Positions 52,101 through 63,054 of a DNA stretch of 64,000 nt are shown in pieces; position 1 is the stretch's first letter, and each line of letters starts with the position of its first letter. Origin of the DNA: Bombus terrestris (taxonomy: Eukaryota; Arthropoda; Insecta; Hymenoptera; Apidae); assembly GCF_910591885.1 (NCBI RefSeq), contig NC_063269.1:2542001-2606000 (forward strand), in the 5' to 3' direction. The position numbers and the translations under genes were made by a program. Under the pieces are notes generated by a model. It had not been told where the DNA came from and searched no databases. It saw only the letters and a list, made by a program, of their open reading frames with translations.

Positions 52101-54208
52101 AAAATTCAGCATCGCCTCGCGCGATTGACAACACGTGAGAAATAGAAGATGGAAGGGCCATAGATCGAGAGGGTTGTTTTATCCGGCAATCGATGGAACG
52201 CGTCTCAGAATCACGGCGAAGACGTTAAGGTGAAGGTCTAGGGTACTTGGACTACGAGGCCAGATTTATAATAGATGCACATGGCGTGAAGCCAACGACA
52301 AGGCGCCACAATATTGCCGCTTAGTCACCTCAGCCAGGTCTTCTCTTTGTCCTGTTCCACGTTGACACGATAAATAACAGAAACGTCTACAGGAAAACTG
52401 AATATTTACGAAGCAATTTGGTAACCGTCTCGGTCGTATTTTATTTAATCTTTCACTTTTCCTTCTCTCTTTCTTTCCATAATCCCATCTTGCGATTTCT
52501 TCTTTTTCACTCTGTTCTCACCGATGGCCAGACGTTACTTTGATAACTATATTTACTTCGACGCTGATACGTTGCGACAACGTGATCGGCGATTTCAACG
52601 AAGATCTTATTATAGATATTTTCTCCTTTCTCTCTTTTTTGATTAAAACTGAAAATCTACTGTGTCAACCCTTTTCTCAAAAATCAATGGAGCAATAACG
52701 CTCGAGAAATGGATTTTAATCTTGTTACGTTCTTTACATCGCTTTCGACCTAATTGTGTTTTTATCGTATCGCAAGGTTTTCCAAGTTTGAGCAAGATAT
52801 TGTTCTTATCGCACGGTAAAAACGTTTCAAACAATAAACGTAGAATATGTTAAAAGAGCCACTCTGTTCTCTTGAAGCATCGAATGTTTTGTCGATTGAA
52901 ACGACGATTCGTCGCGATATAAAAATTTGCGGACGCTGTAATGAAGTTAAATTAAAATACCGCAAAAGATCTCTATTTGCCTATTGGCAAAAAATTCCAT
53001 GGAATTTAATCGAACCTAATCACCGCATGTTCGCCTATTCTCTGCCAACTCGCGATTATCTCGCGATTCGTTTACACGCGTTCTCGTTAACAAAATTCGC
53101 TAAGAAAATTGCGTCACGCTAATTATTATCGAACTGCGCTGGCCGTAACGAACGCAGTATCGAATGGCGCCAGACAATTAGCTGGGTGAATTCCGCGAAA
53201 GAAATTGGCCAGAACGCGACACGGGAACGAGCTCGCTACTGTGAAGGCGTAAAACAAGACAGGGAAAGCGGCCACCGAGAAAGAGAGAAAAGGAAGAGCG
53301 AAAGCACGGCCGAGTTAACTTTAATTGCCCGGTCGGCTACATAATAAATGACATTGCAGACGGCCAAGCGGAGGAAAAATTGTTTCGTCCTCCGCCTCTG
53401 TCCACCCCCCGATCCTTTTCCCTCTTCGTACGGCTCTTCTAGTCTGCTTTCGTGCAGCTTGTTCGCTAGAACGATTTCTGTGTCGGAGCTTCGGCAAACC
53501 GGGACATATTGATGGCTGTGTAATGTTATTTTCAGCGATACATTCATCTTGGACGCGACACTTTCGCCGAGCTCGTACGTTCTTCCCTGAAGGAATTTAT
53601 TACCAGAATTAAATCTTCGTCGACGACTCTAAAGAATCGCGAATAATATCAGCTCCCACTTGCCAATTTTCTTCTTTTCTTTGGCGAATAGATCCGAGTG
53701 TATATTTGTAGGAGATTGTAGCGGATTTTTTTGTAGACGGAGTAGATACTACGGTCGTTTGTTCTGGTTCTTTAGGTCCCGTTACGTGGCAGCTTTGAAA
53801 CAATTTCTCGTCGACACCGTTCCAGCTACAGGTGCAAATAAACTTAATAAACCTAATTAGCGGTATGTTTGGGGATCTCGTAAGGTGCACGAAGGAAACG
53901 ACTCTTTCGCGAGGCTTGCTTTAGGCACGCGTGAAAAAGATTGCTCTGTTACCCTCGACGATTATTTTTCTTCGTATTTTTAAATGGGTTAATTCTTTCG
54001 TGAGTAGCAACTTAGATTCTCGAAGAAAAGATTTCGATGCGAAATATAGCGATCGATAAAATATCTCTTTTTCTTTATATCATCCCTTACGGAAAAGGCT
54101 AACAGATGCTACTGCGCGTATTGAATATATTTTGTATATATAAATTGAAATACATACAAAGCGAAAATTTAAAAAAATAATATTCGTAATCCTCATTTTT
54201 CCGTGGAT

Positions 54209-54254
54209 CATAATTTATGAAGCTGGTCGTGGCTTCTTAACTATTGTCGGTTGA
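54209..54254. repeat. Diverged dispersed repeat, copy 3
   Basis: Contains CATAATTTATGAAGCTGGTC, then GTGGCTTCTTAACTATTG and TCGGTTGA. It is related to the copies at 23116 and 49089, with the same flanking A/T-rich word upstream. Confidence 0.4.
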
Positions 54255-54955
54255 TCTTCGGTATTCATCGCCTGAGAAACAACCTGAATAACGATGTTTC
54301 GTTCGACGAATCCCTTTATCGAATGCCTGACAGCGTCACTTTCCACGTGGTCGGCGCCACGAACCGACTTCGGACGAATCGACTTTCCTTCCGCAGCTTT
54401 TTCTTCGCTTTTCCGCTTTAAGAACGCGCTCTGGATGCCGAATAAGCGACGCTTGAAGTACTTTCATAGCGGGACGACTAATTAGAGCGATTTAGCGTCC
54501 GTCGTCGACGTTTATTTAGAATGCAAATGCGGACTTTTCCCAACCCTTTGCCACTGTTCGCCTCTCTCGGTTCTCCTACTTTCGTTTTCCCCGTTGCTCT
54601 TTCCGCAACCCTTCTCCCTTTCCCCCCGTTTCTCTCGCTTTTCTCTTTTCCCACTGTTCCTTCCACTACACTCTTTGCCCTCGCTTCTGTTTTCCACGTC
54701 TCTATGCCTCTTTCACTGTTCGCTCTGCCTATTATTTCCCCTTTTCCTCTCTTCTCCAACCTCTGTTCGCTCTGTCCTCCGTACGTTCGTCTCCCCTTCG
54801 ATCTCGCGTTCTCGCACGATGCATTATTTCCAAATTTGTTGACATCCTTGCGCTGAATGGAGCACCTTCTTAACCCTAAAACGCCACACTTTTTGGCACA
54901 GCCTCGTGCGTATCGTTTTCCGTAGAGTGAATTTTGGAATAATAGGGTGGTTCAA

Positions 54956-54969
54956 ATATATATATATAT
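54956..54969. repeat. AT dinucleotide run
   Basis: About seven AT units in the large dystrophin intron. Simple repeat. Confidence 0.85.
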
Positions 54970-57900
54970 TGGTCCAGGTAACTACTTCGGTACATACTTT
55001 ATGGGATTAGCGAACGAGTATGTTTGTTGATTCTTAATAGGTATCGTTGGATTACAGATTTTATTCTATTTCTATATTCTATTTTTATTCCGCGGTTTAA
55101 GCGAAGAAGAACGGTGGAGTTTATCACGAAAGTAAGTAATTAAATACTCTAGAAGATTAGAGCGGAGATCTAATTGAAATTTAGCTCCAATTTCATCTAC
55201 CTACGCTGTCAGATACTCTAGATGCAAATAGAATAGGAGATATCATTCAAAAACTAAGCACAGTTGAATTCACCCAATTAAGACACTCGAGAGATTCAAA
55301 ATAGAAGAAAAAATAAGATGAAATATCCCAAAGTTAAATAACCCGAGTCAATTACGGTTTATTCGCGTCCCGAAACACTTCAAAAATAGAGAAACTACAA
55401 AGTTCTAACATTTATCTCACTCAAACTCTTTCTCGTTGAAACAAAAAATTCCCAACCCTTATAAACCTGTTACATTGCTTTTTTTCACGCTTAATAGAAC
55501 GCGAAAAAGCCGCTCAAAAGCGTAACGACTGCAAAAGAAAGGGCGGAAATACATCGGTAAGAAGGGAGCCCGTTTTCTCCTCGTTGGAAGTTACGACGGG
55601 TGTTTTCGAACGCAATGGCGGTTCTTCATCGCGAAGAGCCAGAGCGACTTAAACGGAGAAAGGGAGAGACAGTCGATGGAAGGATGCGACGGTTGAATGG
55701 GAAGTAATCGAATGAATGGAAAGCGCGACGACTGCTTTCGCGTCGTCAGAACACTCTGAAAGGGATGTTAGGTGTTGTTTAAGGGTTATTGTTGCGGTCC
55801 TTTTGTCCTGTCGGTTCGCGGGACGCGGTCGTCGTTCCGCAACGTCGAATGTAATTTATCGGGGCGGAAAAAGGGCGCGTTACCTCCACCACCGTCGCCG
55901 TTTCTCTTTTATTGGGACGCGGCGACCGGAGAATCGTATTGCATGATCTTTCGTCCCCGTGATTTTTTGGGTTAAACGGAGGGTTATTGTGAATCTTGTT
56001 ACATCCGTAACGAACGGGGTGGAAATCCCTTCGTTCGAAGCAAATATCAGCCAACGTTCTCGAGCCCTCTGGAACAGTAATTTGTAAATTGCAAGTCACA
56101 GGTTATAGACTTCTCTTTTACAATGATACATTTGTAAGATTTACTCGCAAAATCTCAGTTTATTAAAAATGTCGTTTTATTAGAACTTGTTTCGTGAAAC
56201 GAGTAATCTACTAACTTTAGATAAAATATGAGCGTACAGGGTAGAGGGGCGGGGCAGGGATAAACGAAATATAATTTGATACGCGATAAATGCGAATGTT
56301 AAAAAATGATAAGCAAAAGGAGGGAAAACATTTTCTGCGGCTGCCTTCAATTAACTTGTTTATTAACTTGTTGCTGGACGTTTGAGACTCGTTTAAACAA
56401 CCCTTCTGCGAATTCAATTTACCCAAATTACTTTAATCAAAACTCTGACGATTTTCTAATTACTTTATCCCTAGTCGTCAAAGAGATATTCGGAGAATGT
56501 AATTATGTCATTTTCTGAACTTCGTGTTTCCTCCGTCTTTCATTTTTATTACAATTTATGACCGAGAGGTCGGTGGCAAAAATGAGATTCTATTATCTTA
56601 CGTTGTGCGTACAACAGAGGTAAAGAGGATTATTAAGGATAAACATACAATGTGTAGATTAATCGTAGCCTGAATCGTTTATGAATTTAAAACAAATATT
56701 TTCCAAAATAATCTCCAAAGAGAAACAAACGATCATAGATTTTTAAGTAAATTCTAACAAATAGTCTATAAAATAGTCGCTAAAAGCGAATGATACGTTC
56801 ATAATTATTATTATCGATTACAAAAAAGACGTAAACAATCGTAAAGCAAATTTTAAAAAATAATACTTTTCATATCACATATTCTCTACGTTTCGGCTCA
56901 TTGGCTCGTGCGATATATTCTCGCATATCAAATCTGCTTCTAAAAGTATGTAAATAGCTATAAATATACCAGGACGAAATTTTATTCGTTGTCAATCCTG
57001 ACGTGTAGGTATCGCGCGTTTATCGTCGAACAAAACGCTTTCGTCGCCTCGCCATTAGCGACAAAGTCGAGGTCTTCTGACCGGCTACGAAATACGAGCG
57101 GCTCGACCACGATTTATAACGAGTTTTAATAGCAACGATTACTCACGGTTGACCCGTGAGTAGGACTGCGCGAAACTCGGTAAACCATAAACGTGATTTT
57201 CATGACCATAAACTTCTCAGCTCTCGACAATTACGTTTGCAGCTTTCTTTTCGACCGAAAACCGGCATCGTTCCCGGGACCGACGATGTCCATTTATTCG
57301 TGAAACACTATTTTCGGCGGCGACCACGAAAACTGGTTACAGTCATCGCCCAAGTTTCTCCTTCTTGCATCCAATCTTACGCGATAAACGTTTCCTTGAT
57401 AAATTCATAGATATCTCCTTTCGCCTGGTAAATAATCTTCAAAAGGGTAGAAATTATGGTCGCTTATTTCCAGAGAAATCTTCTATAATTTAGATGCATA
57501 TTATTTTTATGCAGTTTGAGACTGTTAAAACTGTAGATTCGTGTGAAGTTGATACTTCAAAGTTATCATCGGTGAAGAAATCGATAGAATAGAATATTTG
57601 ATTGTTATTCAACTAGATGCGAAGTGGACAAATTATTGTCTGTGGTAATTAAAAAAAAAAAGAAGAAAAACGTAAACATTCTAACATGCCCCGACATCTG
57701 AAAGTCTGTTTTTCCAGATATGCAACGACTCCAATCGCACTTTTTTTTACGCGAATATACACGATCGTTCCCATTATTTTTCTCTTCCTTTTTATCGATG
57801 CGTTAAATCAGCCAGCTTTCCGGTGCTACACCGAATCACACGCGAACCTCCACTCACCTTGAGAACAAATTTTCCTGCCAGTTTTACACCGACGAGGATA

Positions 57901-58446
57901 GAAAAATGCAGGAAAAAGTTATCGCGCATATTATACACTTACAAGTTTAATGTTCCGGAAAAATGGTGGCGCGGCGAGGAAACATTTAAAGCAGCGAAAC
58001 TTTCGCGACAAAAGAAGTTGCGTTAAAGTTTCAACTTTAAACCTACCAAAATGCTCTCATCCCTCTCACTTTCCTCGTGTTTTACCTGCTTCGTGTCAAG
58101 CGTTATTATCTTTCTCTGGCCAGGCCAGCCGTGTATTGATAGCAATGTACAGTCTGCGAATTTTTATCTATTTATAATAAACTTCAAGGTGGAAAAATCC
58201 AGCGAGTGCGTATAATATAGAAAATAAATTATCGCAGAATAAATAAAATAGATTAAGCAGAAGTAAATAAAATATCGAAAGCGGAGTACTCGTCGCGTTT
58301 AGTAGGCGAAACAGATCATTGCGTAGGCTCCATCGTTTTAGTTCTCTTAGCAAAAATATGAAATCGCGTAAAAATCTATCGCAGTCTATATCTGATGTAT
58401 AGAATGATATATAGAATTTAAAAAATTTGGACGTTCTTCGTTGCAG

Positions 58447-58706
58447 AAAATATGCGTGTTCCAAAAGACGCTGGAGGATCTTTCGTCGCGGATGGCCGGA
58501 GCCGAAGCGATCCAGAGCGGCTGGCAGAATCCGAACGATGCGAACGAGGCGACAGAATTACTGAAGCAATTGGAGAAATTCGGCGAACGACTCTTGCCCA
58601 TCCAGAGGAGCATCGAGTACGCGAACGATCAAGCGAGCGTCTTCGCCTCGAGCAGCGTCATCGTTTCTCATGCTTTGCTGGCGAAACTCGAAGATCTCAA
58701 CACCAG
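58447..58706 (+). CDS. Dys: Dystrophin exon: last spectrin repeat (helices A, B, start of C)
   Basis: 260-nt exon between acceptor GTTGCAG (ending 58446) and donor CAG|GTACTT (G at 58707). It starts in phase 0 and ends with two bases of an arginine codon. It encodes KICVFQKTLEDLSSRMAGAE, a GW followed by an Asn/Glu-rich loop, then LLKQLEKFGERLLPIQRSIE and LAKLEDLNTR. The closing LEDLNTR is identical to vertebrate dystrophin at the start of the last repeat's helix C, and the Trp in SGW matches the helix A/B turn (GSW in vertebrates). Both the long form (from 3572-3738) and the short form (from 30768-30962) can enter this exon without a frame change. Very likely correct. Confidence 0.95.
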
Positions 58707-59224
58707 GTACTTACCTACCGATGAATTCTCATTTCTCCGACGATTTTGATTCTCTCGAATTTATCATGCTAATACGACACGCATGAGACTCGGAGAAAAT
58801 TTATCGTCTTGCCTACGAAGAAGTTTCATTACAGTGGACTTGATCGTTTGGTTTTATCCTCGCCACGATCTTGAAATTTTCATGATACTAATTCGCTTTC
58901 TTTTCGACAAGTTCGAAGGTTTTTAATGTTCTAAGAAAGCTTGTAGCGCGAGATTGAAATGAGAAAGCAAGTGTCCTTTTATGTCTTTTAAATGATATGA
59001 AATCTCTTAAGAAATTTTATTGAAGATGAAAAAACACATTGAAGACGATCTAAGAGGATCCAAGGAATGTAGCGAAGTTGAAATTTGAATAATTCTTTTC
59101 CAAATAACCATATTAAAATTACGCGTATCGTTGTTAGTTTCTAATTAGCTTCTAATCTTACTACAAAAGCTGAGATATAAATTTTCCATCGAATTATCGC
59201 AGCATCCCAGCAGTTCTAATATAT

Positions 59225-59271
59225 AACAGTTCGACTATTTCCAAATCTCACACCAAACAGTTCGATTATTT
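59225..59271. repeat. 16-bp direct repeat pair, one mismatch
   Basis: AACAGTTCGACTATTT (59225-59240) and AACAGTTCGATTATTT (59256-59271), 15 nt apart, in the intron before the WW exon. Confidence 0.75.
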
Positions 59272-59910
59272 ATAGCAACACAGTCTGTTTGCGATGCAAA
59301 ATACGTAGCAAATTGTTCTAATAATTTCACTGGTCCAATAACGAACAGAATTTACGTATTATCCACCAGGTGCGTTGTTCCATTTAAAACGAACGCTATA
59401 ATATATGCACTTAACCCAAGCTTTCAAACAACAACGTCACACCTATTGCAACTAAACGTCAAACGATTTCCACATTCTCTCCGTGTAACACAATCCATTC
59501 TTACGCAACACCAGTGCACAGCTTATCGCTCCAATTACCTAAATATTATTTATAACGTTTCGTAATACTTTTCGTCCAGAGACTGAGTAAACAGAAACGT
59601 AATCTTTCGTACTGAACATAAATTGAGAGAAAGCTACGAAATCCTTTCCTCTTGCCGCCATCCACGTTCCTCGGGATCGAGTTGTAAAAAAGGTGCAAGA
59701 TCTTCGGACGAACGATTTAGTTGAAACTTCAAACACTGATAGATGCAATATTTCGTTCCGTTTATAAAAATACTTCATTGTAATGTAAATTCTCCCTGTT
59801 ATTTTCATATTTATTATATAAATGGGAAAGAACAGTACGAGTATATGTGATAATCTATAGCACTTCATACGGGCATACATTTCAGTATAGTTAACTTGAT
59901 TGAACATGCG

Positions 59911-59975
59911 TATACTTTTGTACTTGGACAATTTTGGATACGTTTATACTTGGACACGTTCGTACTTGGTGACGC
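59911..59975. repeat. Degenerate local repeat around TACTTGG
   Basis: TACTTGG occurs three times, twice as TACTTGGACA, each copy preceded by T-rich TATAC/CGTT words. Irregular unit of about 20-26 nt. Directly after it, TGCGTCAT occurs twice within about 50 nt. Confidence 0.5.
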
Positions 59976-60563
59976 AACGCATGCGTCATGGGTGTCTTCT
60001 ATTGTACATCTAATGACACACGTGTATGCGTCATCGATTCTCCACGAAGGAATCTGAAGCTACAGAGAAGGAGAATCTTTCTTTTACACGCGTTTTCAAC
60101 GCCGTAAATAGATGCATTTTGTAAAAGAGAGAAGATATATAGATACGTTGTCGTAATAAAGATTCTCAAACGTGTCAACTTTAATTCTTTATTTATTCAG
60201 GAAAAGTATTACACGAAAAAGACATTAAAATACAAATATGTCGAACACCAAGCATCTACATTTTATTAACGTTTATAGAATCATATTTTTCATTTTTGTT
60301 CATATAATCCCGAGAAGAACATCGCAGCTACTCGCTGCGAATATCTCGAAAAATATTAACAACAAATATCTATACTATATATATAAATTTAAATATTTTC
60401 TATAAAATAGAAAAGAATAAAAGCTTCGATTAAATCCTTGAGCCAGACTTTCGCACTCGGGTTGTGGTCTTGCACTATACCGTAACATTTATTCGCGCGA
60501 TCTCTGCTCGAATGTTGATTATTTTTCGTTCGAGGATGCTAAGTTTTTCGCGTATTTTCGCAG

Positions 60564-60722
60564 GTGGAAGGTGCTGCAAGTGGCGGTTGACGAGCGTTAC
60601 AAGTTGCTAAGCGGATTTGGAAAGGATGGCAGCACTCCGGGTAGCCAGGCTTTCCTCGCGAGCAGCGTGGAACCACCATGGGAGAGAGCCCTCACACCCG
60701 CCAAAGTGCCTTACTATATCAA
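60564..60722 (+). CDS. Dys: Dystrophin exon: end of last spectrin repeat, hinge, first half of WW domain
   Basis: 159-nt exon after acceptor TTCGCAG (ending 60563). It completes the split arginine codon and continues WKVLQVAVDERYKLLSGFGK, a short hinge, then PPWERALTPAKVPYYI. It ends with two bases of an asparagine codon before the donor GTAATC (G at 60723). WKVLQVAVDERYKLL corresponds to vertebrate WKLLQVAVEDRVRQL, and the PWER..P.KVPYYI part is the first beta strand and turn of the WW domain with its first tryptophan. The WW domain, with the EF-hands, binds the PPxY motif of dystroglycan. The hinge lacks any obvious insertion. Confidence 0.95.
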
Positions 60723-61821
60723 GTAATCGATCTTCCTTTCAACCGGATTCGAATCCTGCAACGCTAAATTTACCAGGACCGCGGCCACTGGATCCAGAAC
60801 GCGATCTTAAACGCAAACAAACGAATAATCGATGAAGACGATCGTGGTTCGGAAGCGGTTACAAGAAGTTCGTGCTATTCTCGTCCTCGTCGTTCGGGAA
60901 TTTCAAAGCGAGCCGCGAATGTTTAGGCGATGCTTGCAAATGGACGAAATCATAGAAATTCTAATTCAGATCGGCGACCGGATTTCAAACCAAGGGAGGC
61001 TTAACTTTCGATCGTCGACCCTGGAATATCGATTGCGTAACTGACAGCGAGGATTGCAATTGTTAGAGCGAAACGTTTAATCTTGGTCGAGAAACAAAAT
61101 CATTTTTATTATATAATATTGGCCGAGTCGTGTTTTAATTACGATAGCTATGTTTTTACGTGAAATTCTTAGGTCTGAAAGTCGTGGTAACTATCGATGA
61201 GAACGATTTAAACGTACGTTTAAAAGTATAAGATGAATAGACCAATTTCTCGAATCGTTGAACTCGATTTCTGTTTCTTTCAATTTTAACGTATAAAATG
61301 TATTTTGCTTCGTTTTATGTTTGTTAACATACGTGCAAATTTTATGCCAAAGATAAACGACTCGCTGGTTACGAAAGTAGACCTGTGACGATATACGAAC
61401 AGCTTTTGAACGCGGCTTAGGCCAAGAAGAGATATTAAACTTTCGCAAAAATTGTTTTTCCACGATCGTCATAACCAAGAGGTGATTTCAAAAGACTAAC
61501 GAAAATCATCTGAATTCCATCTTGCGGGCCTCGGTCGAGAGTTAAAGCCGATTTTGGCTCGCCCTTATATCCGGATGATCTTGAAGACCACGAGATCCGA
61601 TGAATCCGCGAATTCGTCGGTCCGTGGATAAATTCTTAAAACCTGGCTTGCGGCTCGAGCCAAGAATTGTGGCCGGATTTAATAAAGATTAAACAAAGTT
61701 CTCCTCTCGACTTTGCCGGGAACTTCTCGCGCCGGGATCCGTGTGGCTGTTGCGTGAAAATTTTGCATGAATCTCTTAATCCCGGATCGGGTCGGTTTAA
61801 TCCCGTGGAAACGCTTTGCAG
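60723..61821 (+). other. Dys: Dystrophin intron (1099 nt): no gene seen
   Basis: Donor AA|GTAATC, acceptor CTTTGCAG. It contains only short frames; nothing further recognised. Confidence 0.7.
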
Positions 61822-61958
61822 CCATCAGTCGGAGACCACCCATTGGGATCATCCGAAAATGATAGAGCTGATGTCCTCTCTGGCGGACCTGAACGAAGTA
61901 CGATTTTCAGCGTACAGGACCGCGATGAAGCTGCGCACCGTGCAAAAACGATTGTGCC
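61822..61958 (+). CDS. Dys: Dystrophin exon: second half of WW domain and start of EF-hand region
   Basis: 137-nt exon. With the two bases carried over it reads (N)HQSETTHWDHPKMIELMSSL, then ADLNEVRFSAYRTAMKLRTV and QKRLC. It ends with one base of a leucine codon before the donor GTGAGT (G at 61959). The second WW tryptophan (THWDHPKM; vertebrate CWDHPKM) and the block LADLN.VRFSAYRTAMKLR are nearly identical to vertebrate dystrophin and utrophin. Together with the preceding exon it makes a complete WW domain split by a phase-2 intron. Frame and both splice sites were checked. Confidence 0.96.
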
Positions 61959-62548
61959 GTGAGTATCAGCCCTTAATTTTCTGTCGCGAGATTCTCGAGT
62001 ATTCGTATTTAGTTTGTACTCAGGCGATCGGTCCTCGCCGGTGATTAGCCTGTGCGTTCATTAATCGTCGTAATTTTCTCGATTAATCACGTGTCCCGGC
62101 AGTGATGACGCATACCGTCGTCGTTGTTTAATGGATTTGATCTTTTGCATGGCTCTGTTTTGCTTGGAGAACCAGTGGTGTTCATTCTCCTTGTTCTGTA
62201 TTTTGAAAGTCAAAAAGTATTCTGACTTTAGAACTGTACCTTTAATTCTCATATACGAACCTCTGAGAAAGCAACTTGGCTTTTCGCAAATGCGAGTTTC
62301 ACGTCATTAGGTACGGTTAATGTTCAATTTCCAAGAAACAAGTAATTTAATTTCGTAAGTTCGTTTCTACTAAAACTTAGGAAATTATTTTATATCTTCG
62401 TTGTCGCATAAACTATATCTTGTTAAAGAATCTACCAATGAATATTTAACTTTCCCCAATACAGGAGAAGATATAATAATTGTCTTAAAGTTTTCGAACG
62501 ATGATGCACGTAATTTCATTTCGTTTATTATTGGTGCTTCATTTGCAG
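61959..62548 (+). other. Dys: Dystrophin intron (590 nt): no gene seen
   Basis: Donor GTGAGT, acceptor CATTTGCAG. Its last 148 nt happen to be open in the frame of the next exon, which lengthens the apparent reading frame (from 62401), but vertebrate similarity starts only at the acceptor. Nothing else seen. Confidence 0.7.
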
Positions 62549-62753
62549 TGGACATGTTGAGCCTTTCCACCGCATTAGAGCAGTTCGATTCACACGGACT
62601 CCGAGCGCAAAACGACAAACTAATCGACATTCCCGACATGGTGACAGTCTTGACGTCCCTGTACGAAGTGATAACGGCGGATAATCCGACGCAAGTGTCC
62701 GTACCGTTATGCATCGATTTAGCCATCAACTGGCTCCTCAACGTGTACGATAG
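62549..62753 (+). CDS. Dys: Dystrophin exon: EF-hand region, first part
   Basis: 205-nt exon between acceptor ATTTGCAG and donor AG|GTGAGC (G at 62754). It reads (L)DMLSLSTALEQFDSHGLRAQ, NDKLIDIPDMVTVLTSLYEV and onward to SVPLCIDLAINWLLNVYD. The ending VPLC.D...NWLLNVYD matches vertebrate dystrophin closely. The central QND.LIDI stretch corresponds to the vertebrate QNDQPMDI block. This is the helical EF-hand module that packs against the WW domain in dystroglycan binding; in the dystrophin family these EF-hands are structural and do not show good calcium loops. The exon starts in phase 1 and ends in phase 2. Confidence 0.96.
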
Positions 62754-62878
62754 GTGAGCCCGATCAACGATTATTCGTAATTAAATAAATCATGCTTCGC
62801 TGCCCGTTTGCTATTCAGCTGACAAAACGACAATTCAGTTGACATTTTAACGCTCAGCAAACTGTCGTTCCATTTCAG
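62754..62878 (+). other. Dys: Short dystrophin intron (125 nt)
   Basis: Donor GTGAGC, acceptor CATTTCAG. Small, no other content. It contains a repeated CAGYTGACA word (about 62817-62844) that probably has no meaning. Confidence 0.85.
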
Positions 62879-62964
62879 TCAACGAACTGGACAGATTCGC
62901 GTGCTTTCCTTCAAAGTTGGTTTGGTCCTGTTGTGCAAAGGTCATTTGGAAGAGAAATATCGAT
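62879..62964 (+). CDS. Dys: Dystrophin exon: EF-hand region, middle part
   Basis: 86-nt exon. After completing the split serine codon it reads QRTGQIRVLSFKVGLVLLCK, then GHLEEKYR and one base of the next codon. It is flanked by acceptor TTTCAG (ending 62878) and donor GTAAGT (G at 62965). RTG.IRVLSFK.G...LCK.HLE.KYR is one of the most conserved stretches of the dystrophin/utrophin/dystrobrevin family. The 90-nt intron that follows has no stop in this frame (see findings). Confidence 0.96.
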
Positions 62965-63054
62965 GTAAGTACCTCTCCATTTATATCATCGTTTCGCTAT
63001 TTCATGGTCTCGACACGAAGAACGTGCACATAACGGAAGTCACGGTTATTCCAG
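62965..63054 (+). other. Dys: 90-nt intron without in-frame stop
   Basis: Donor GTAAGT, acceptor TTATTCCAG. Its length is a multiple of three and it is open in the frame of the flanking exons. Retention would therefore insert 30 residues, changing a tyrosine codon into Cys plus insert plus Asp. Splicing is strongly favoured because it restores the conserved KYRYLFR continuity. Confidence 0.85.

Larger units (their letters stand above)
30963..58446 (+). other. Dys: Large dystrophin intron, third part: no confirmed gene
   Basis: Begins with the GTATAT donor of the alternative first exon and ends with the acceptor GTTGCAG before 58447. It holds CT microsatellites (33839-33872, 40698-40739, 43181-43205), an AAAG run (42727-42754), an AT run (54956-54969), a purine-rich tract (about 38855-38990), a long pyrimidine-rich tract (about 54540-54800), hairpins at 35758-35809, two repeat copies (49089, 54209) and a diverged duplication (45146/46300). 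CpG-rich islets at about 36900-37250, 38260-38660, 39300-39720, 41300-41600, 46040-46570 and 55560-55960 show no recognisable protein. Confidence 0.55.
58707..60563 (+). other. Dys: Dystrophin intron (1857 nt): no gene seen
   Basis: Donor GTACTT, acceptor TTTTCGCAG. AT-rich. It contains a duplicated AACAGTTCGAYTATTT (59225-59240 and 59256-59271) and a small degenerate repeat around TACTTGGACA (59911-59975). A 130-codon minus-strand frame (59539-59931) shows no recognisable protein. This is the position where vertebrates place the Dp71 promoter, but no convincing first exon is visible. Confidence 0.65.

Noticed and set aside
54478..54856. Overlapping frames on both strands
   Set aside because: Artefact of the pyrimidine-rich stretch, giving Ser/Leu/Phe-rich and Lys/Glu/Arg-rich nonsense.
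62401..62548. Open frame extending upstream of the EF-hand exon
   Set aside because: Intron that happens to be open; dystrophin similarity begins exactly at the acceptor at 62549.
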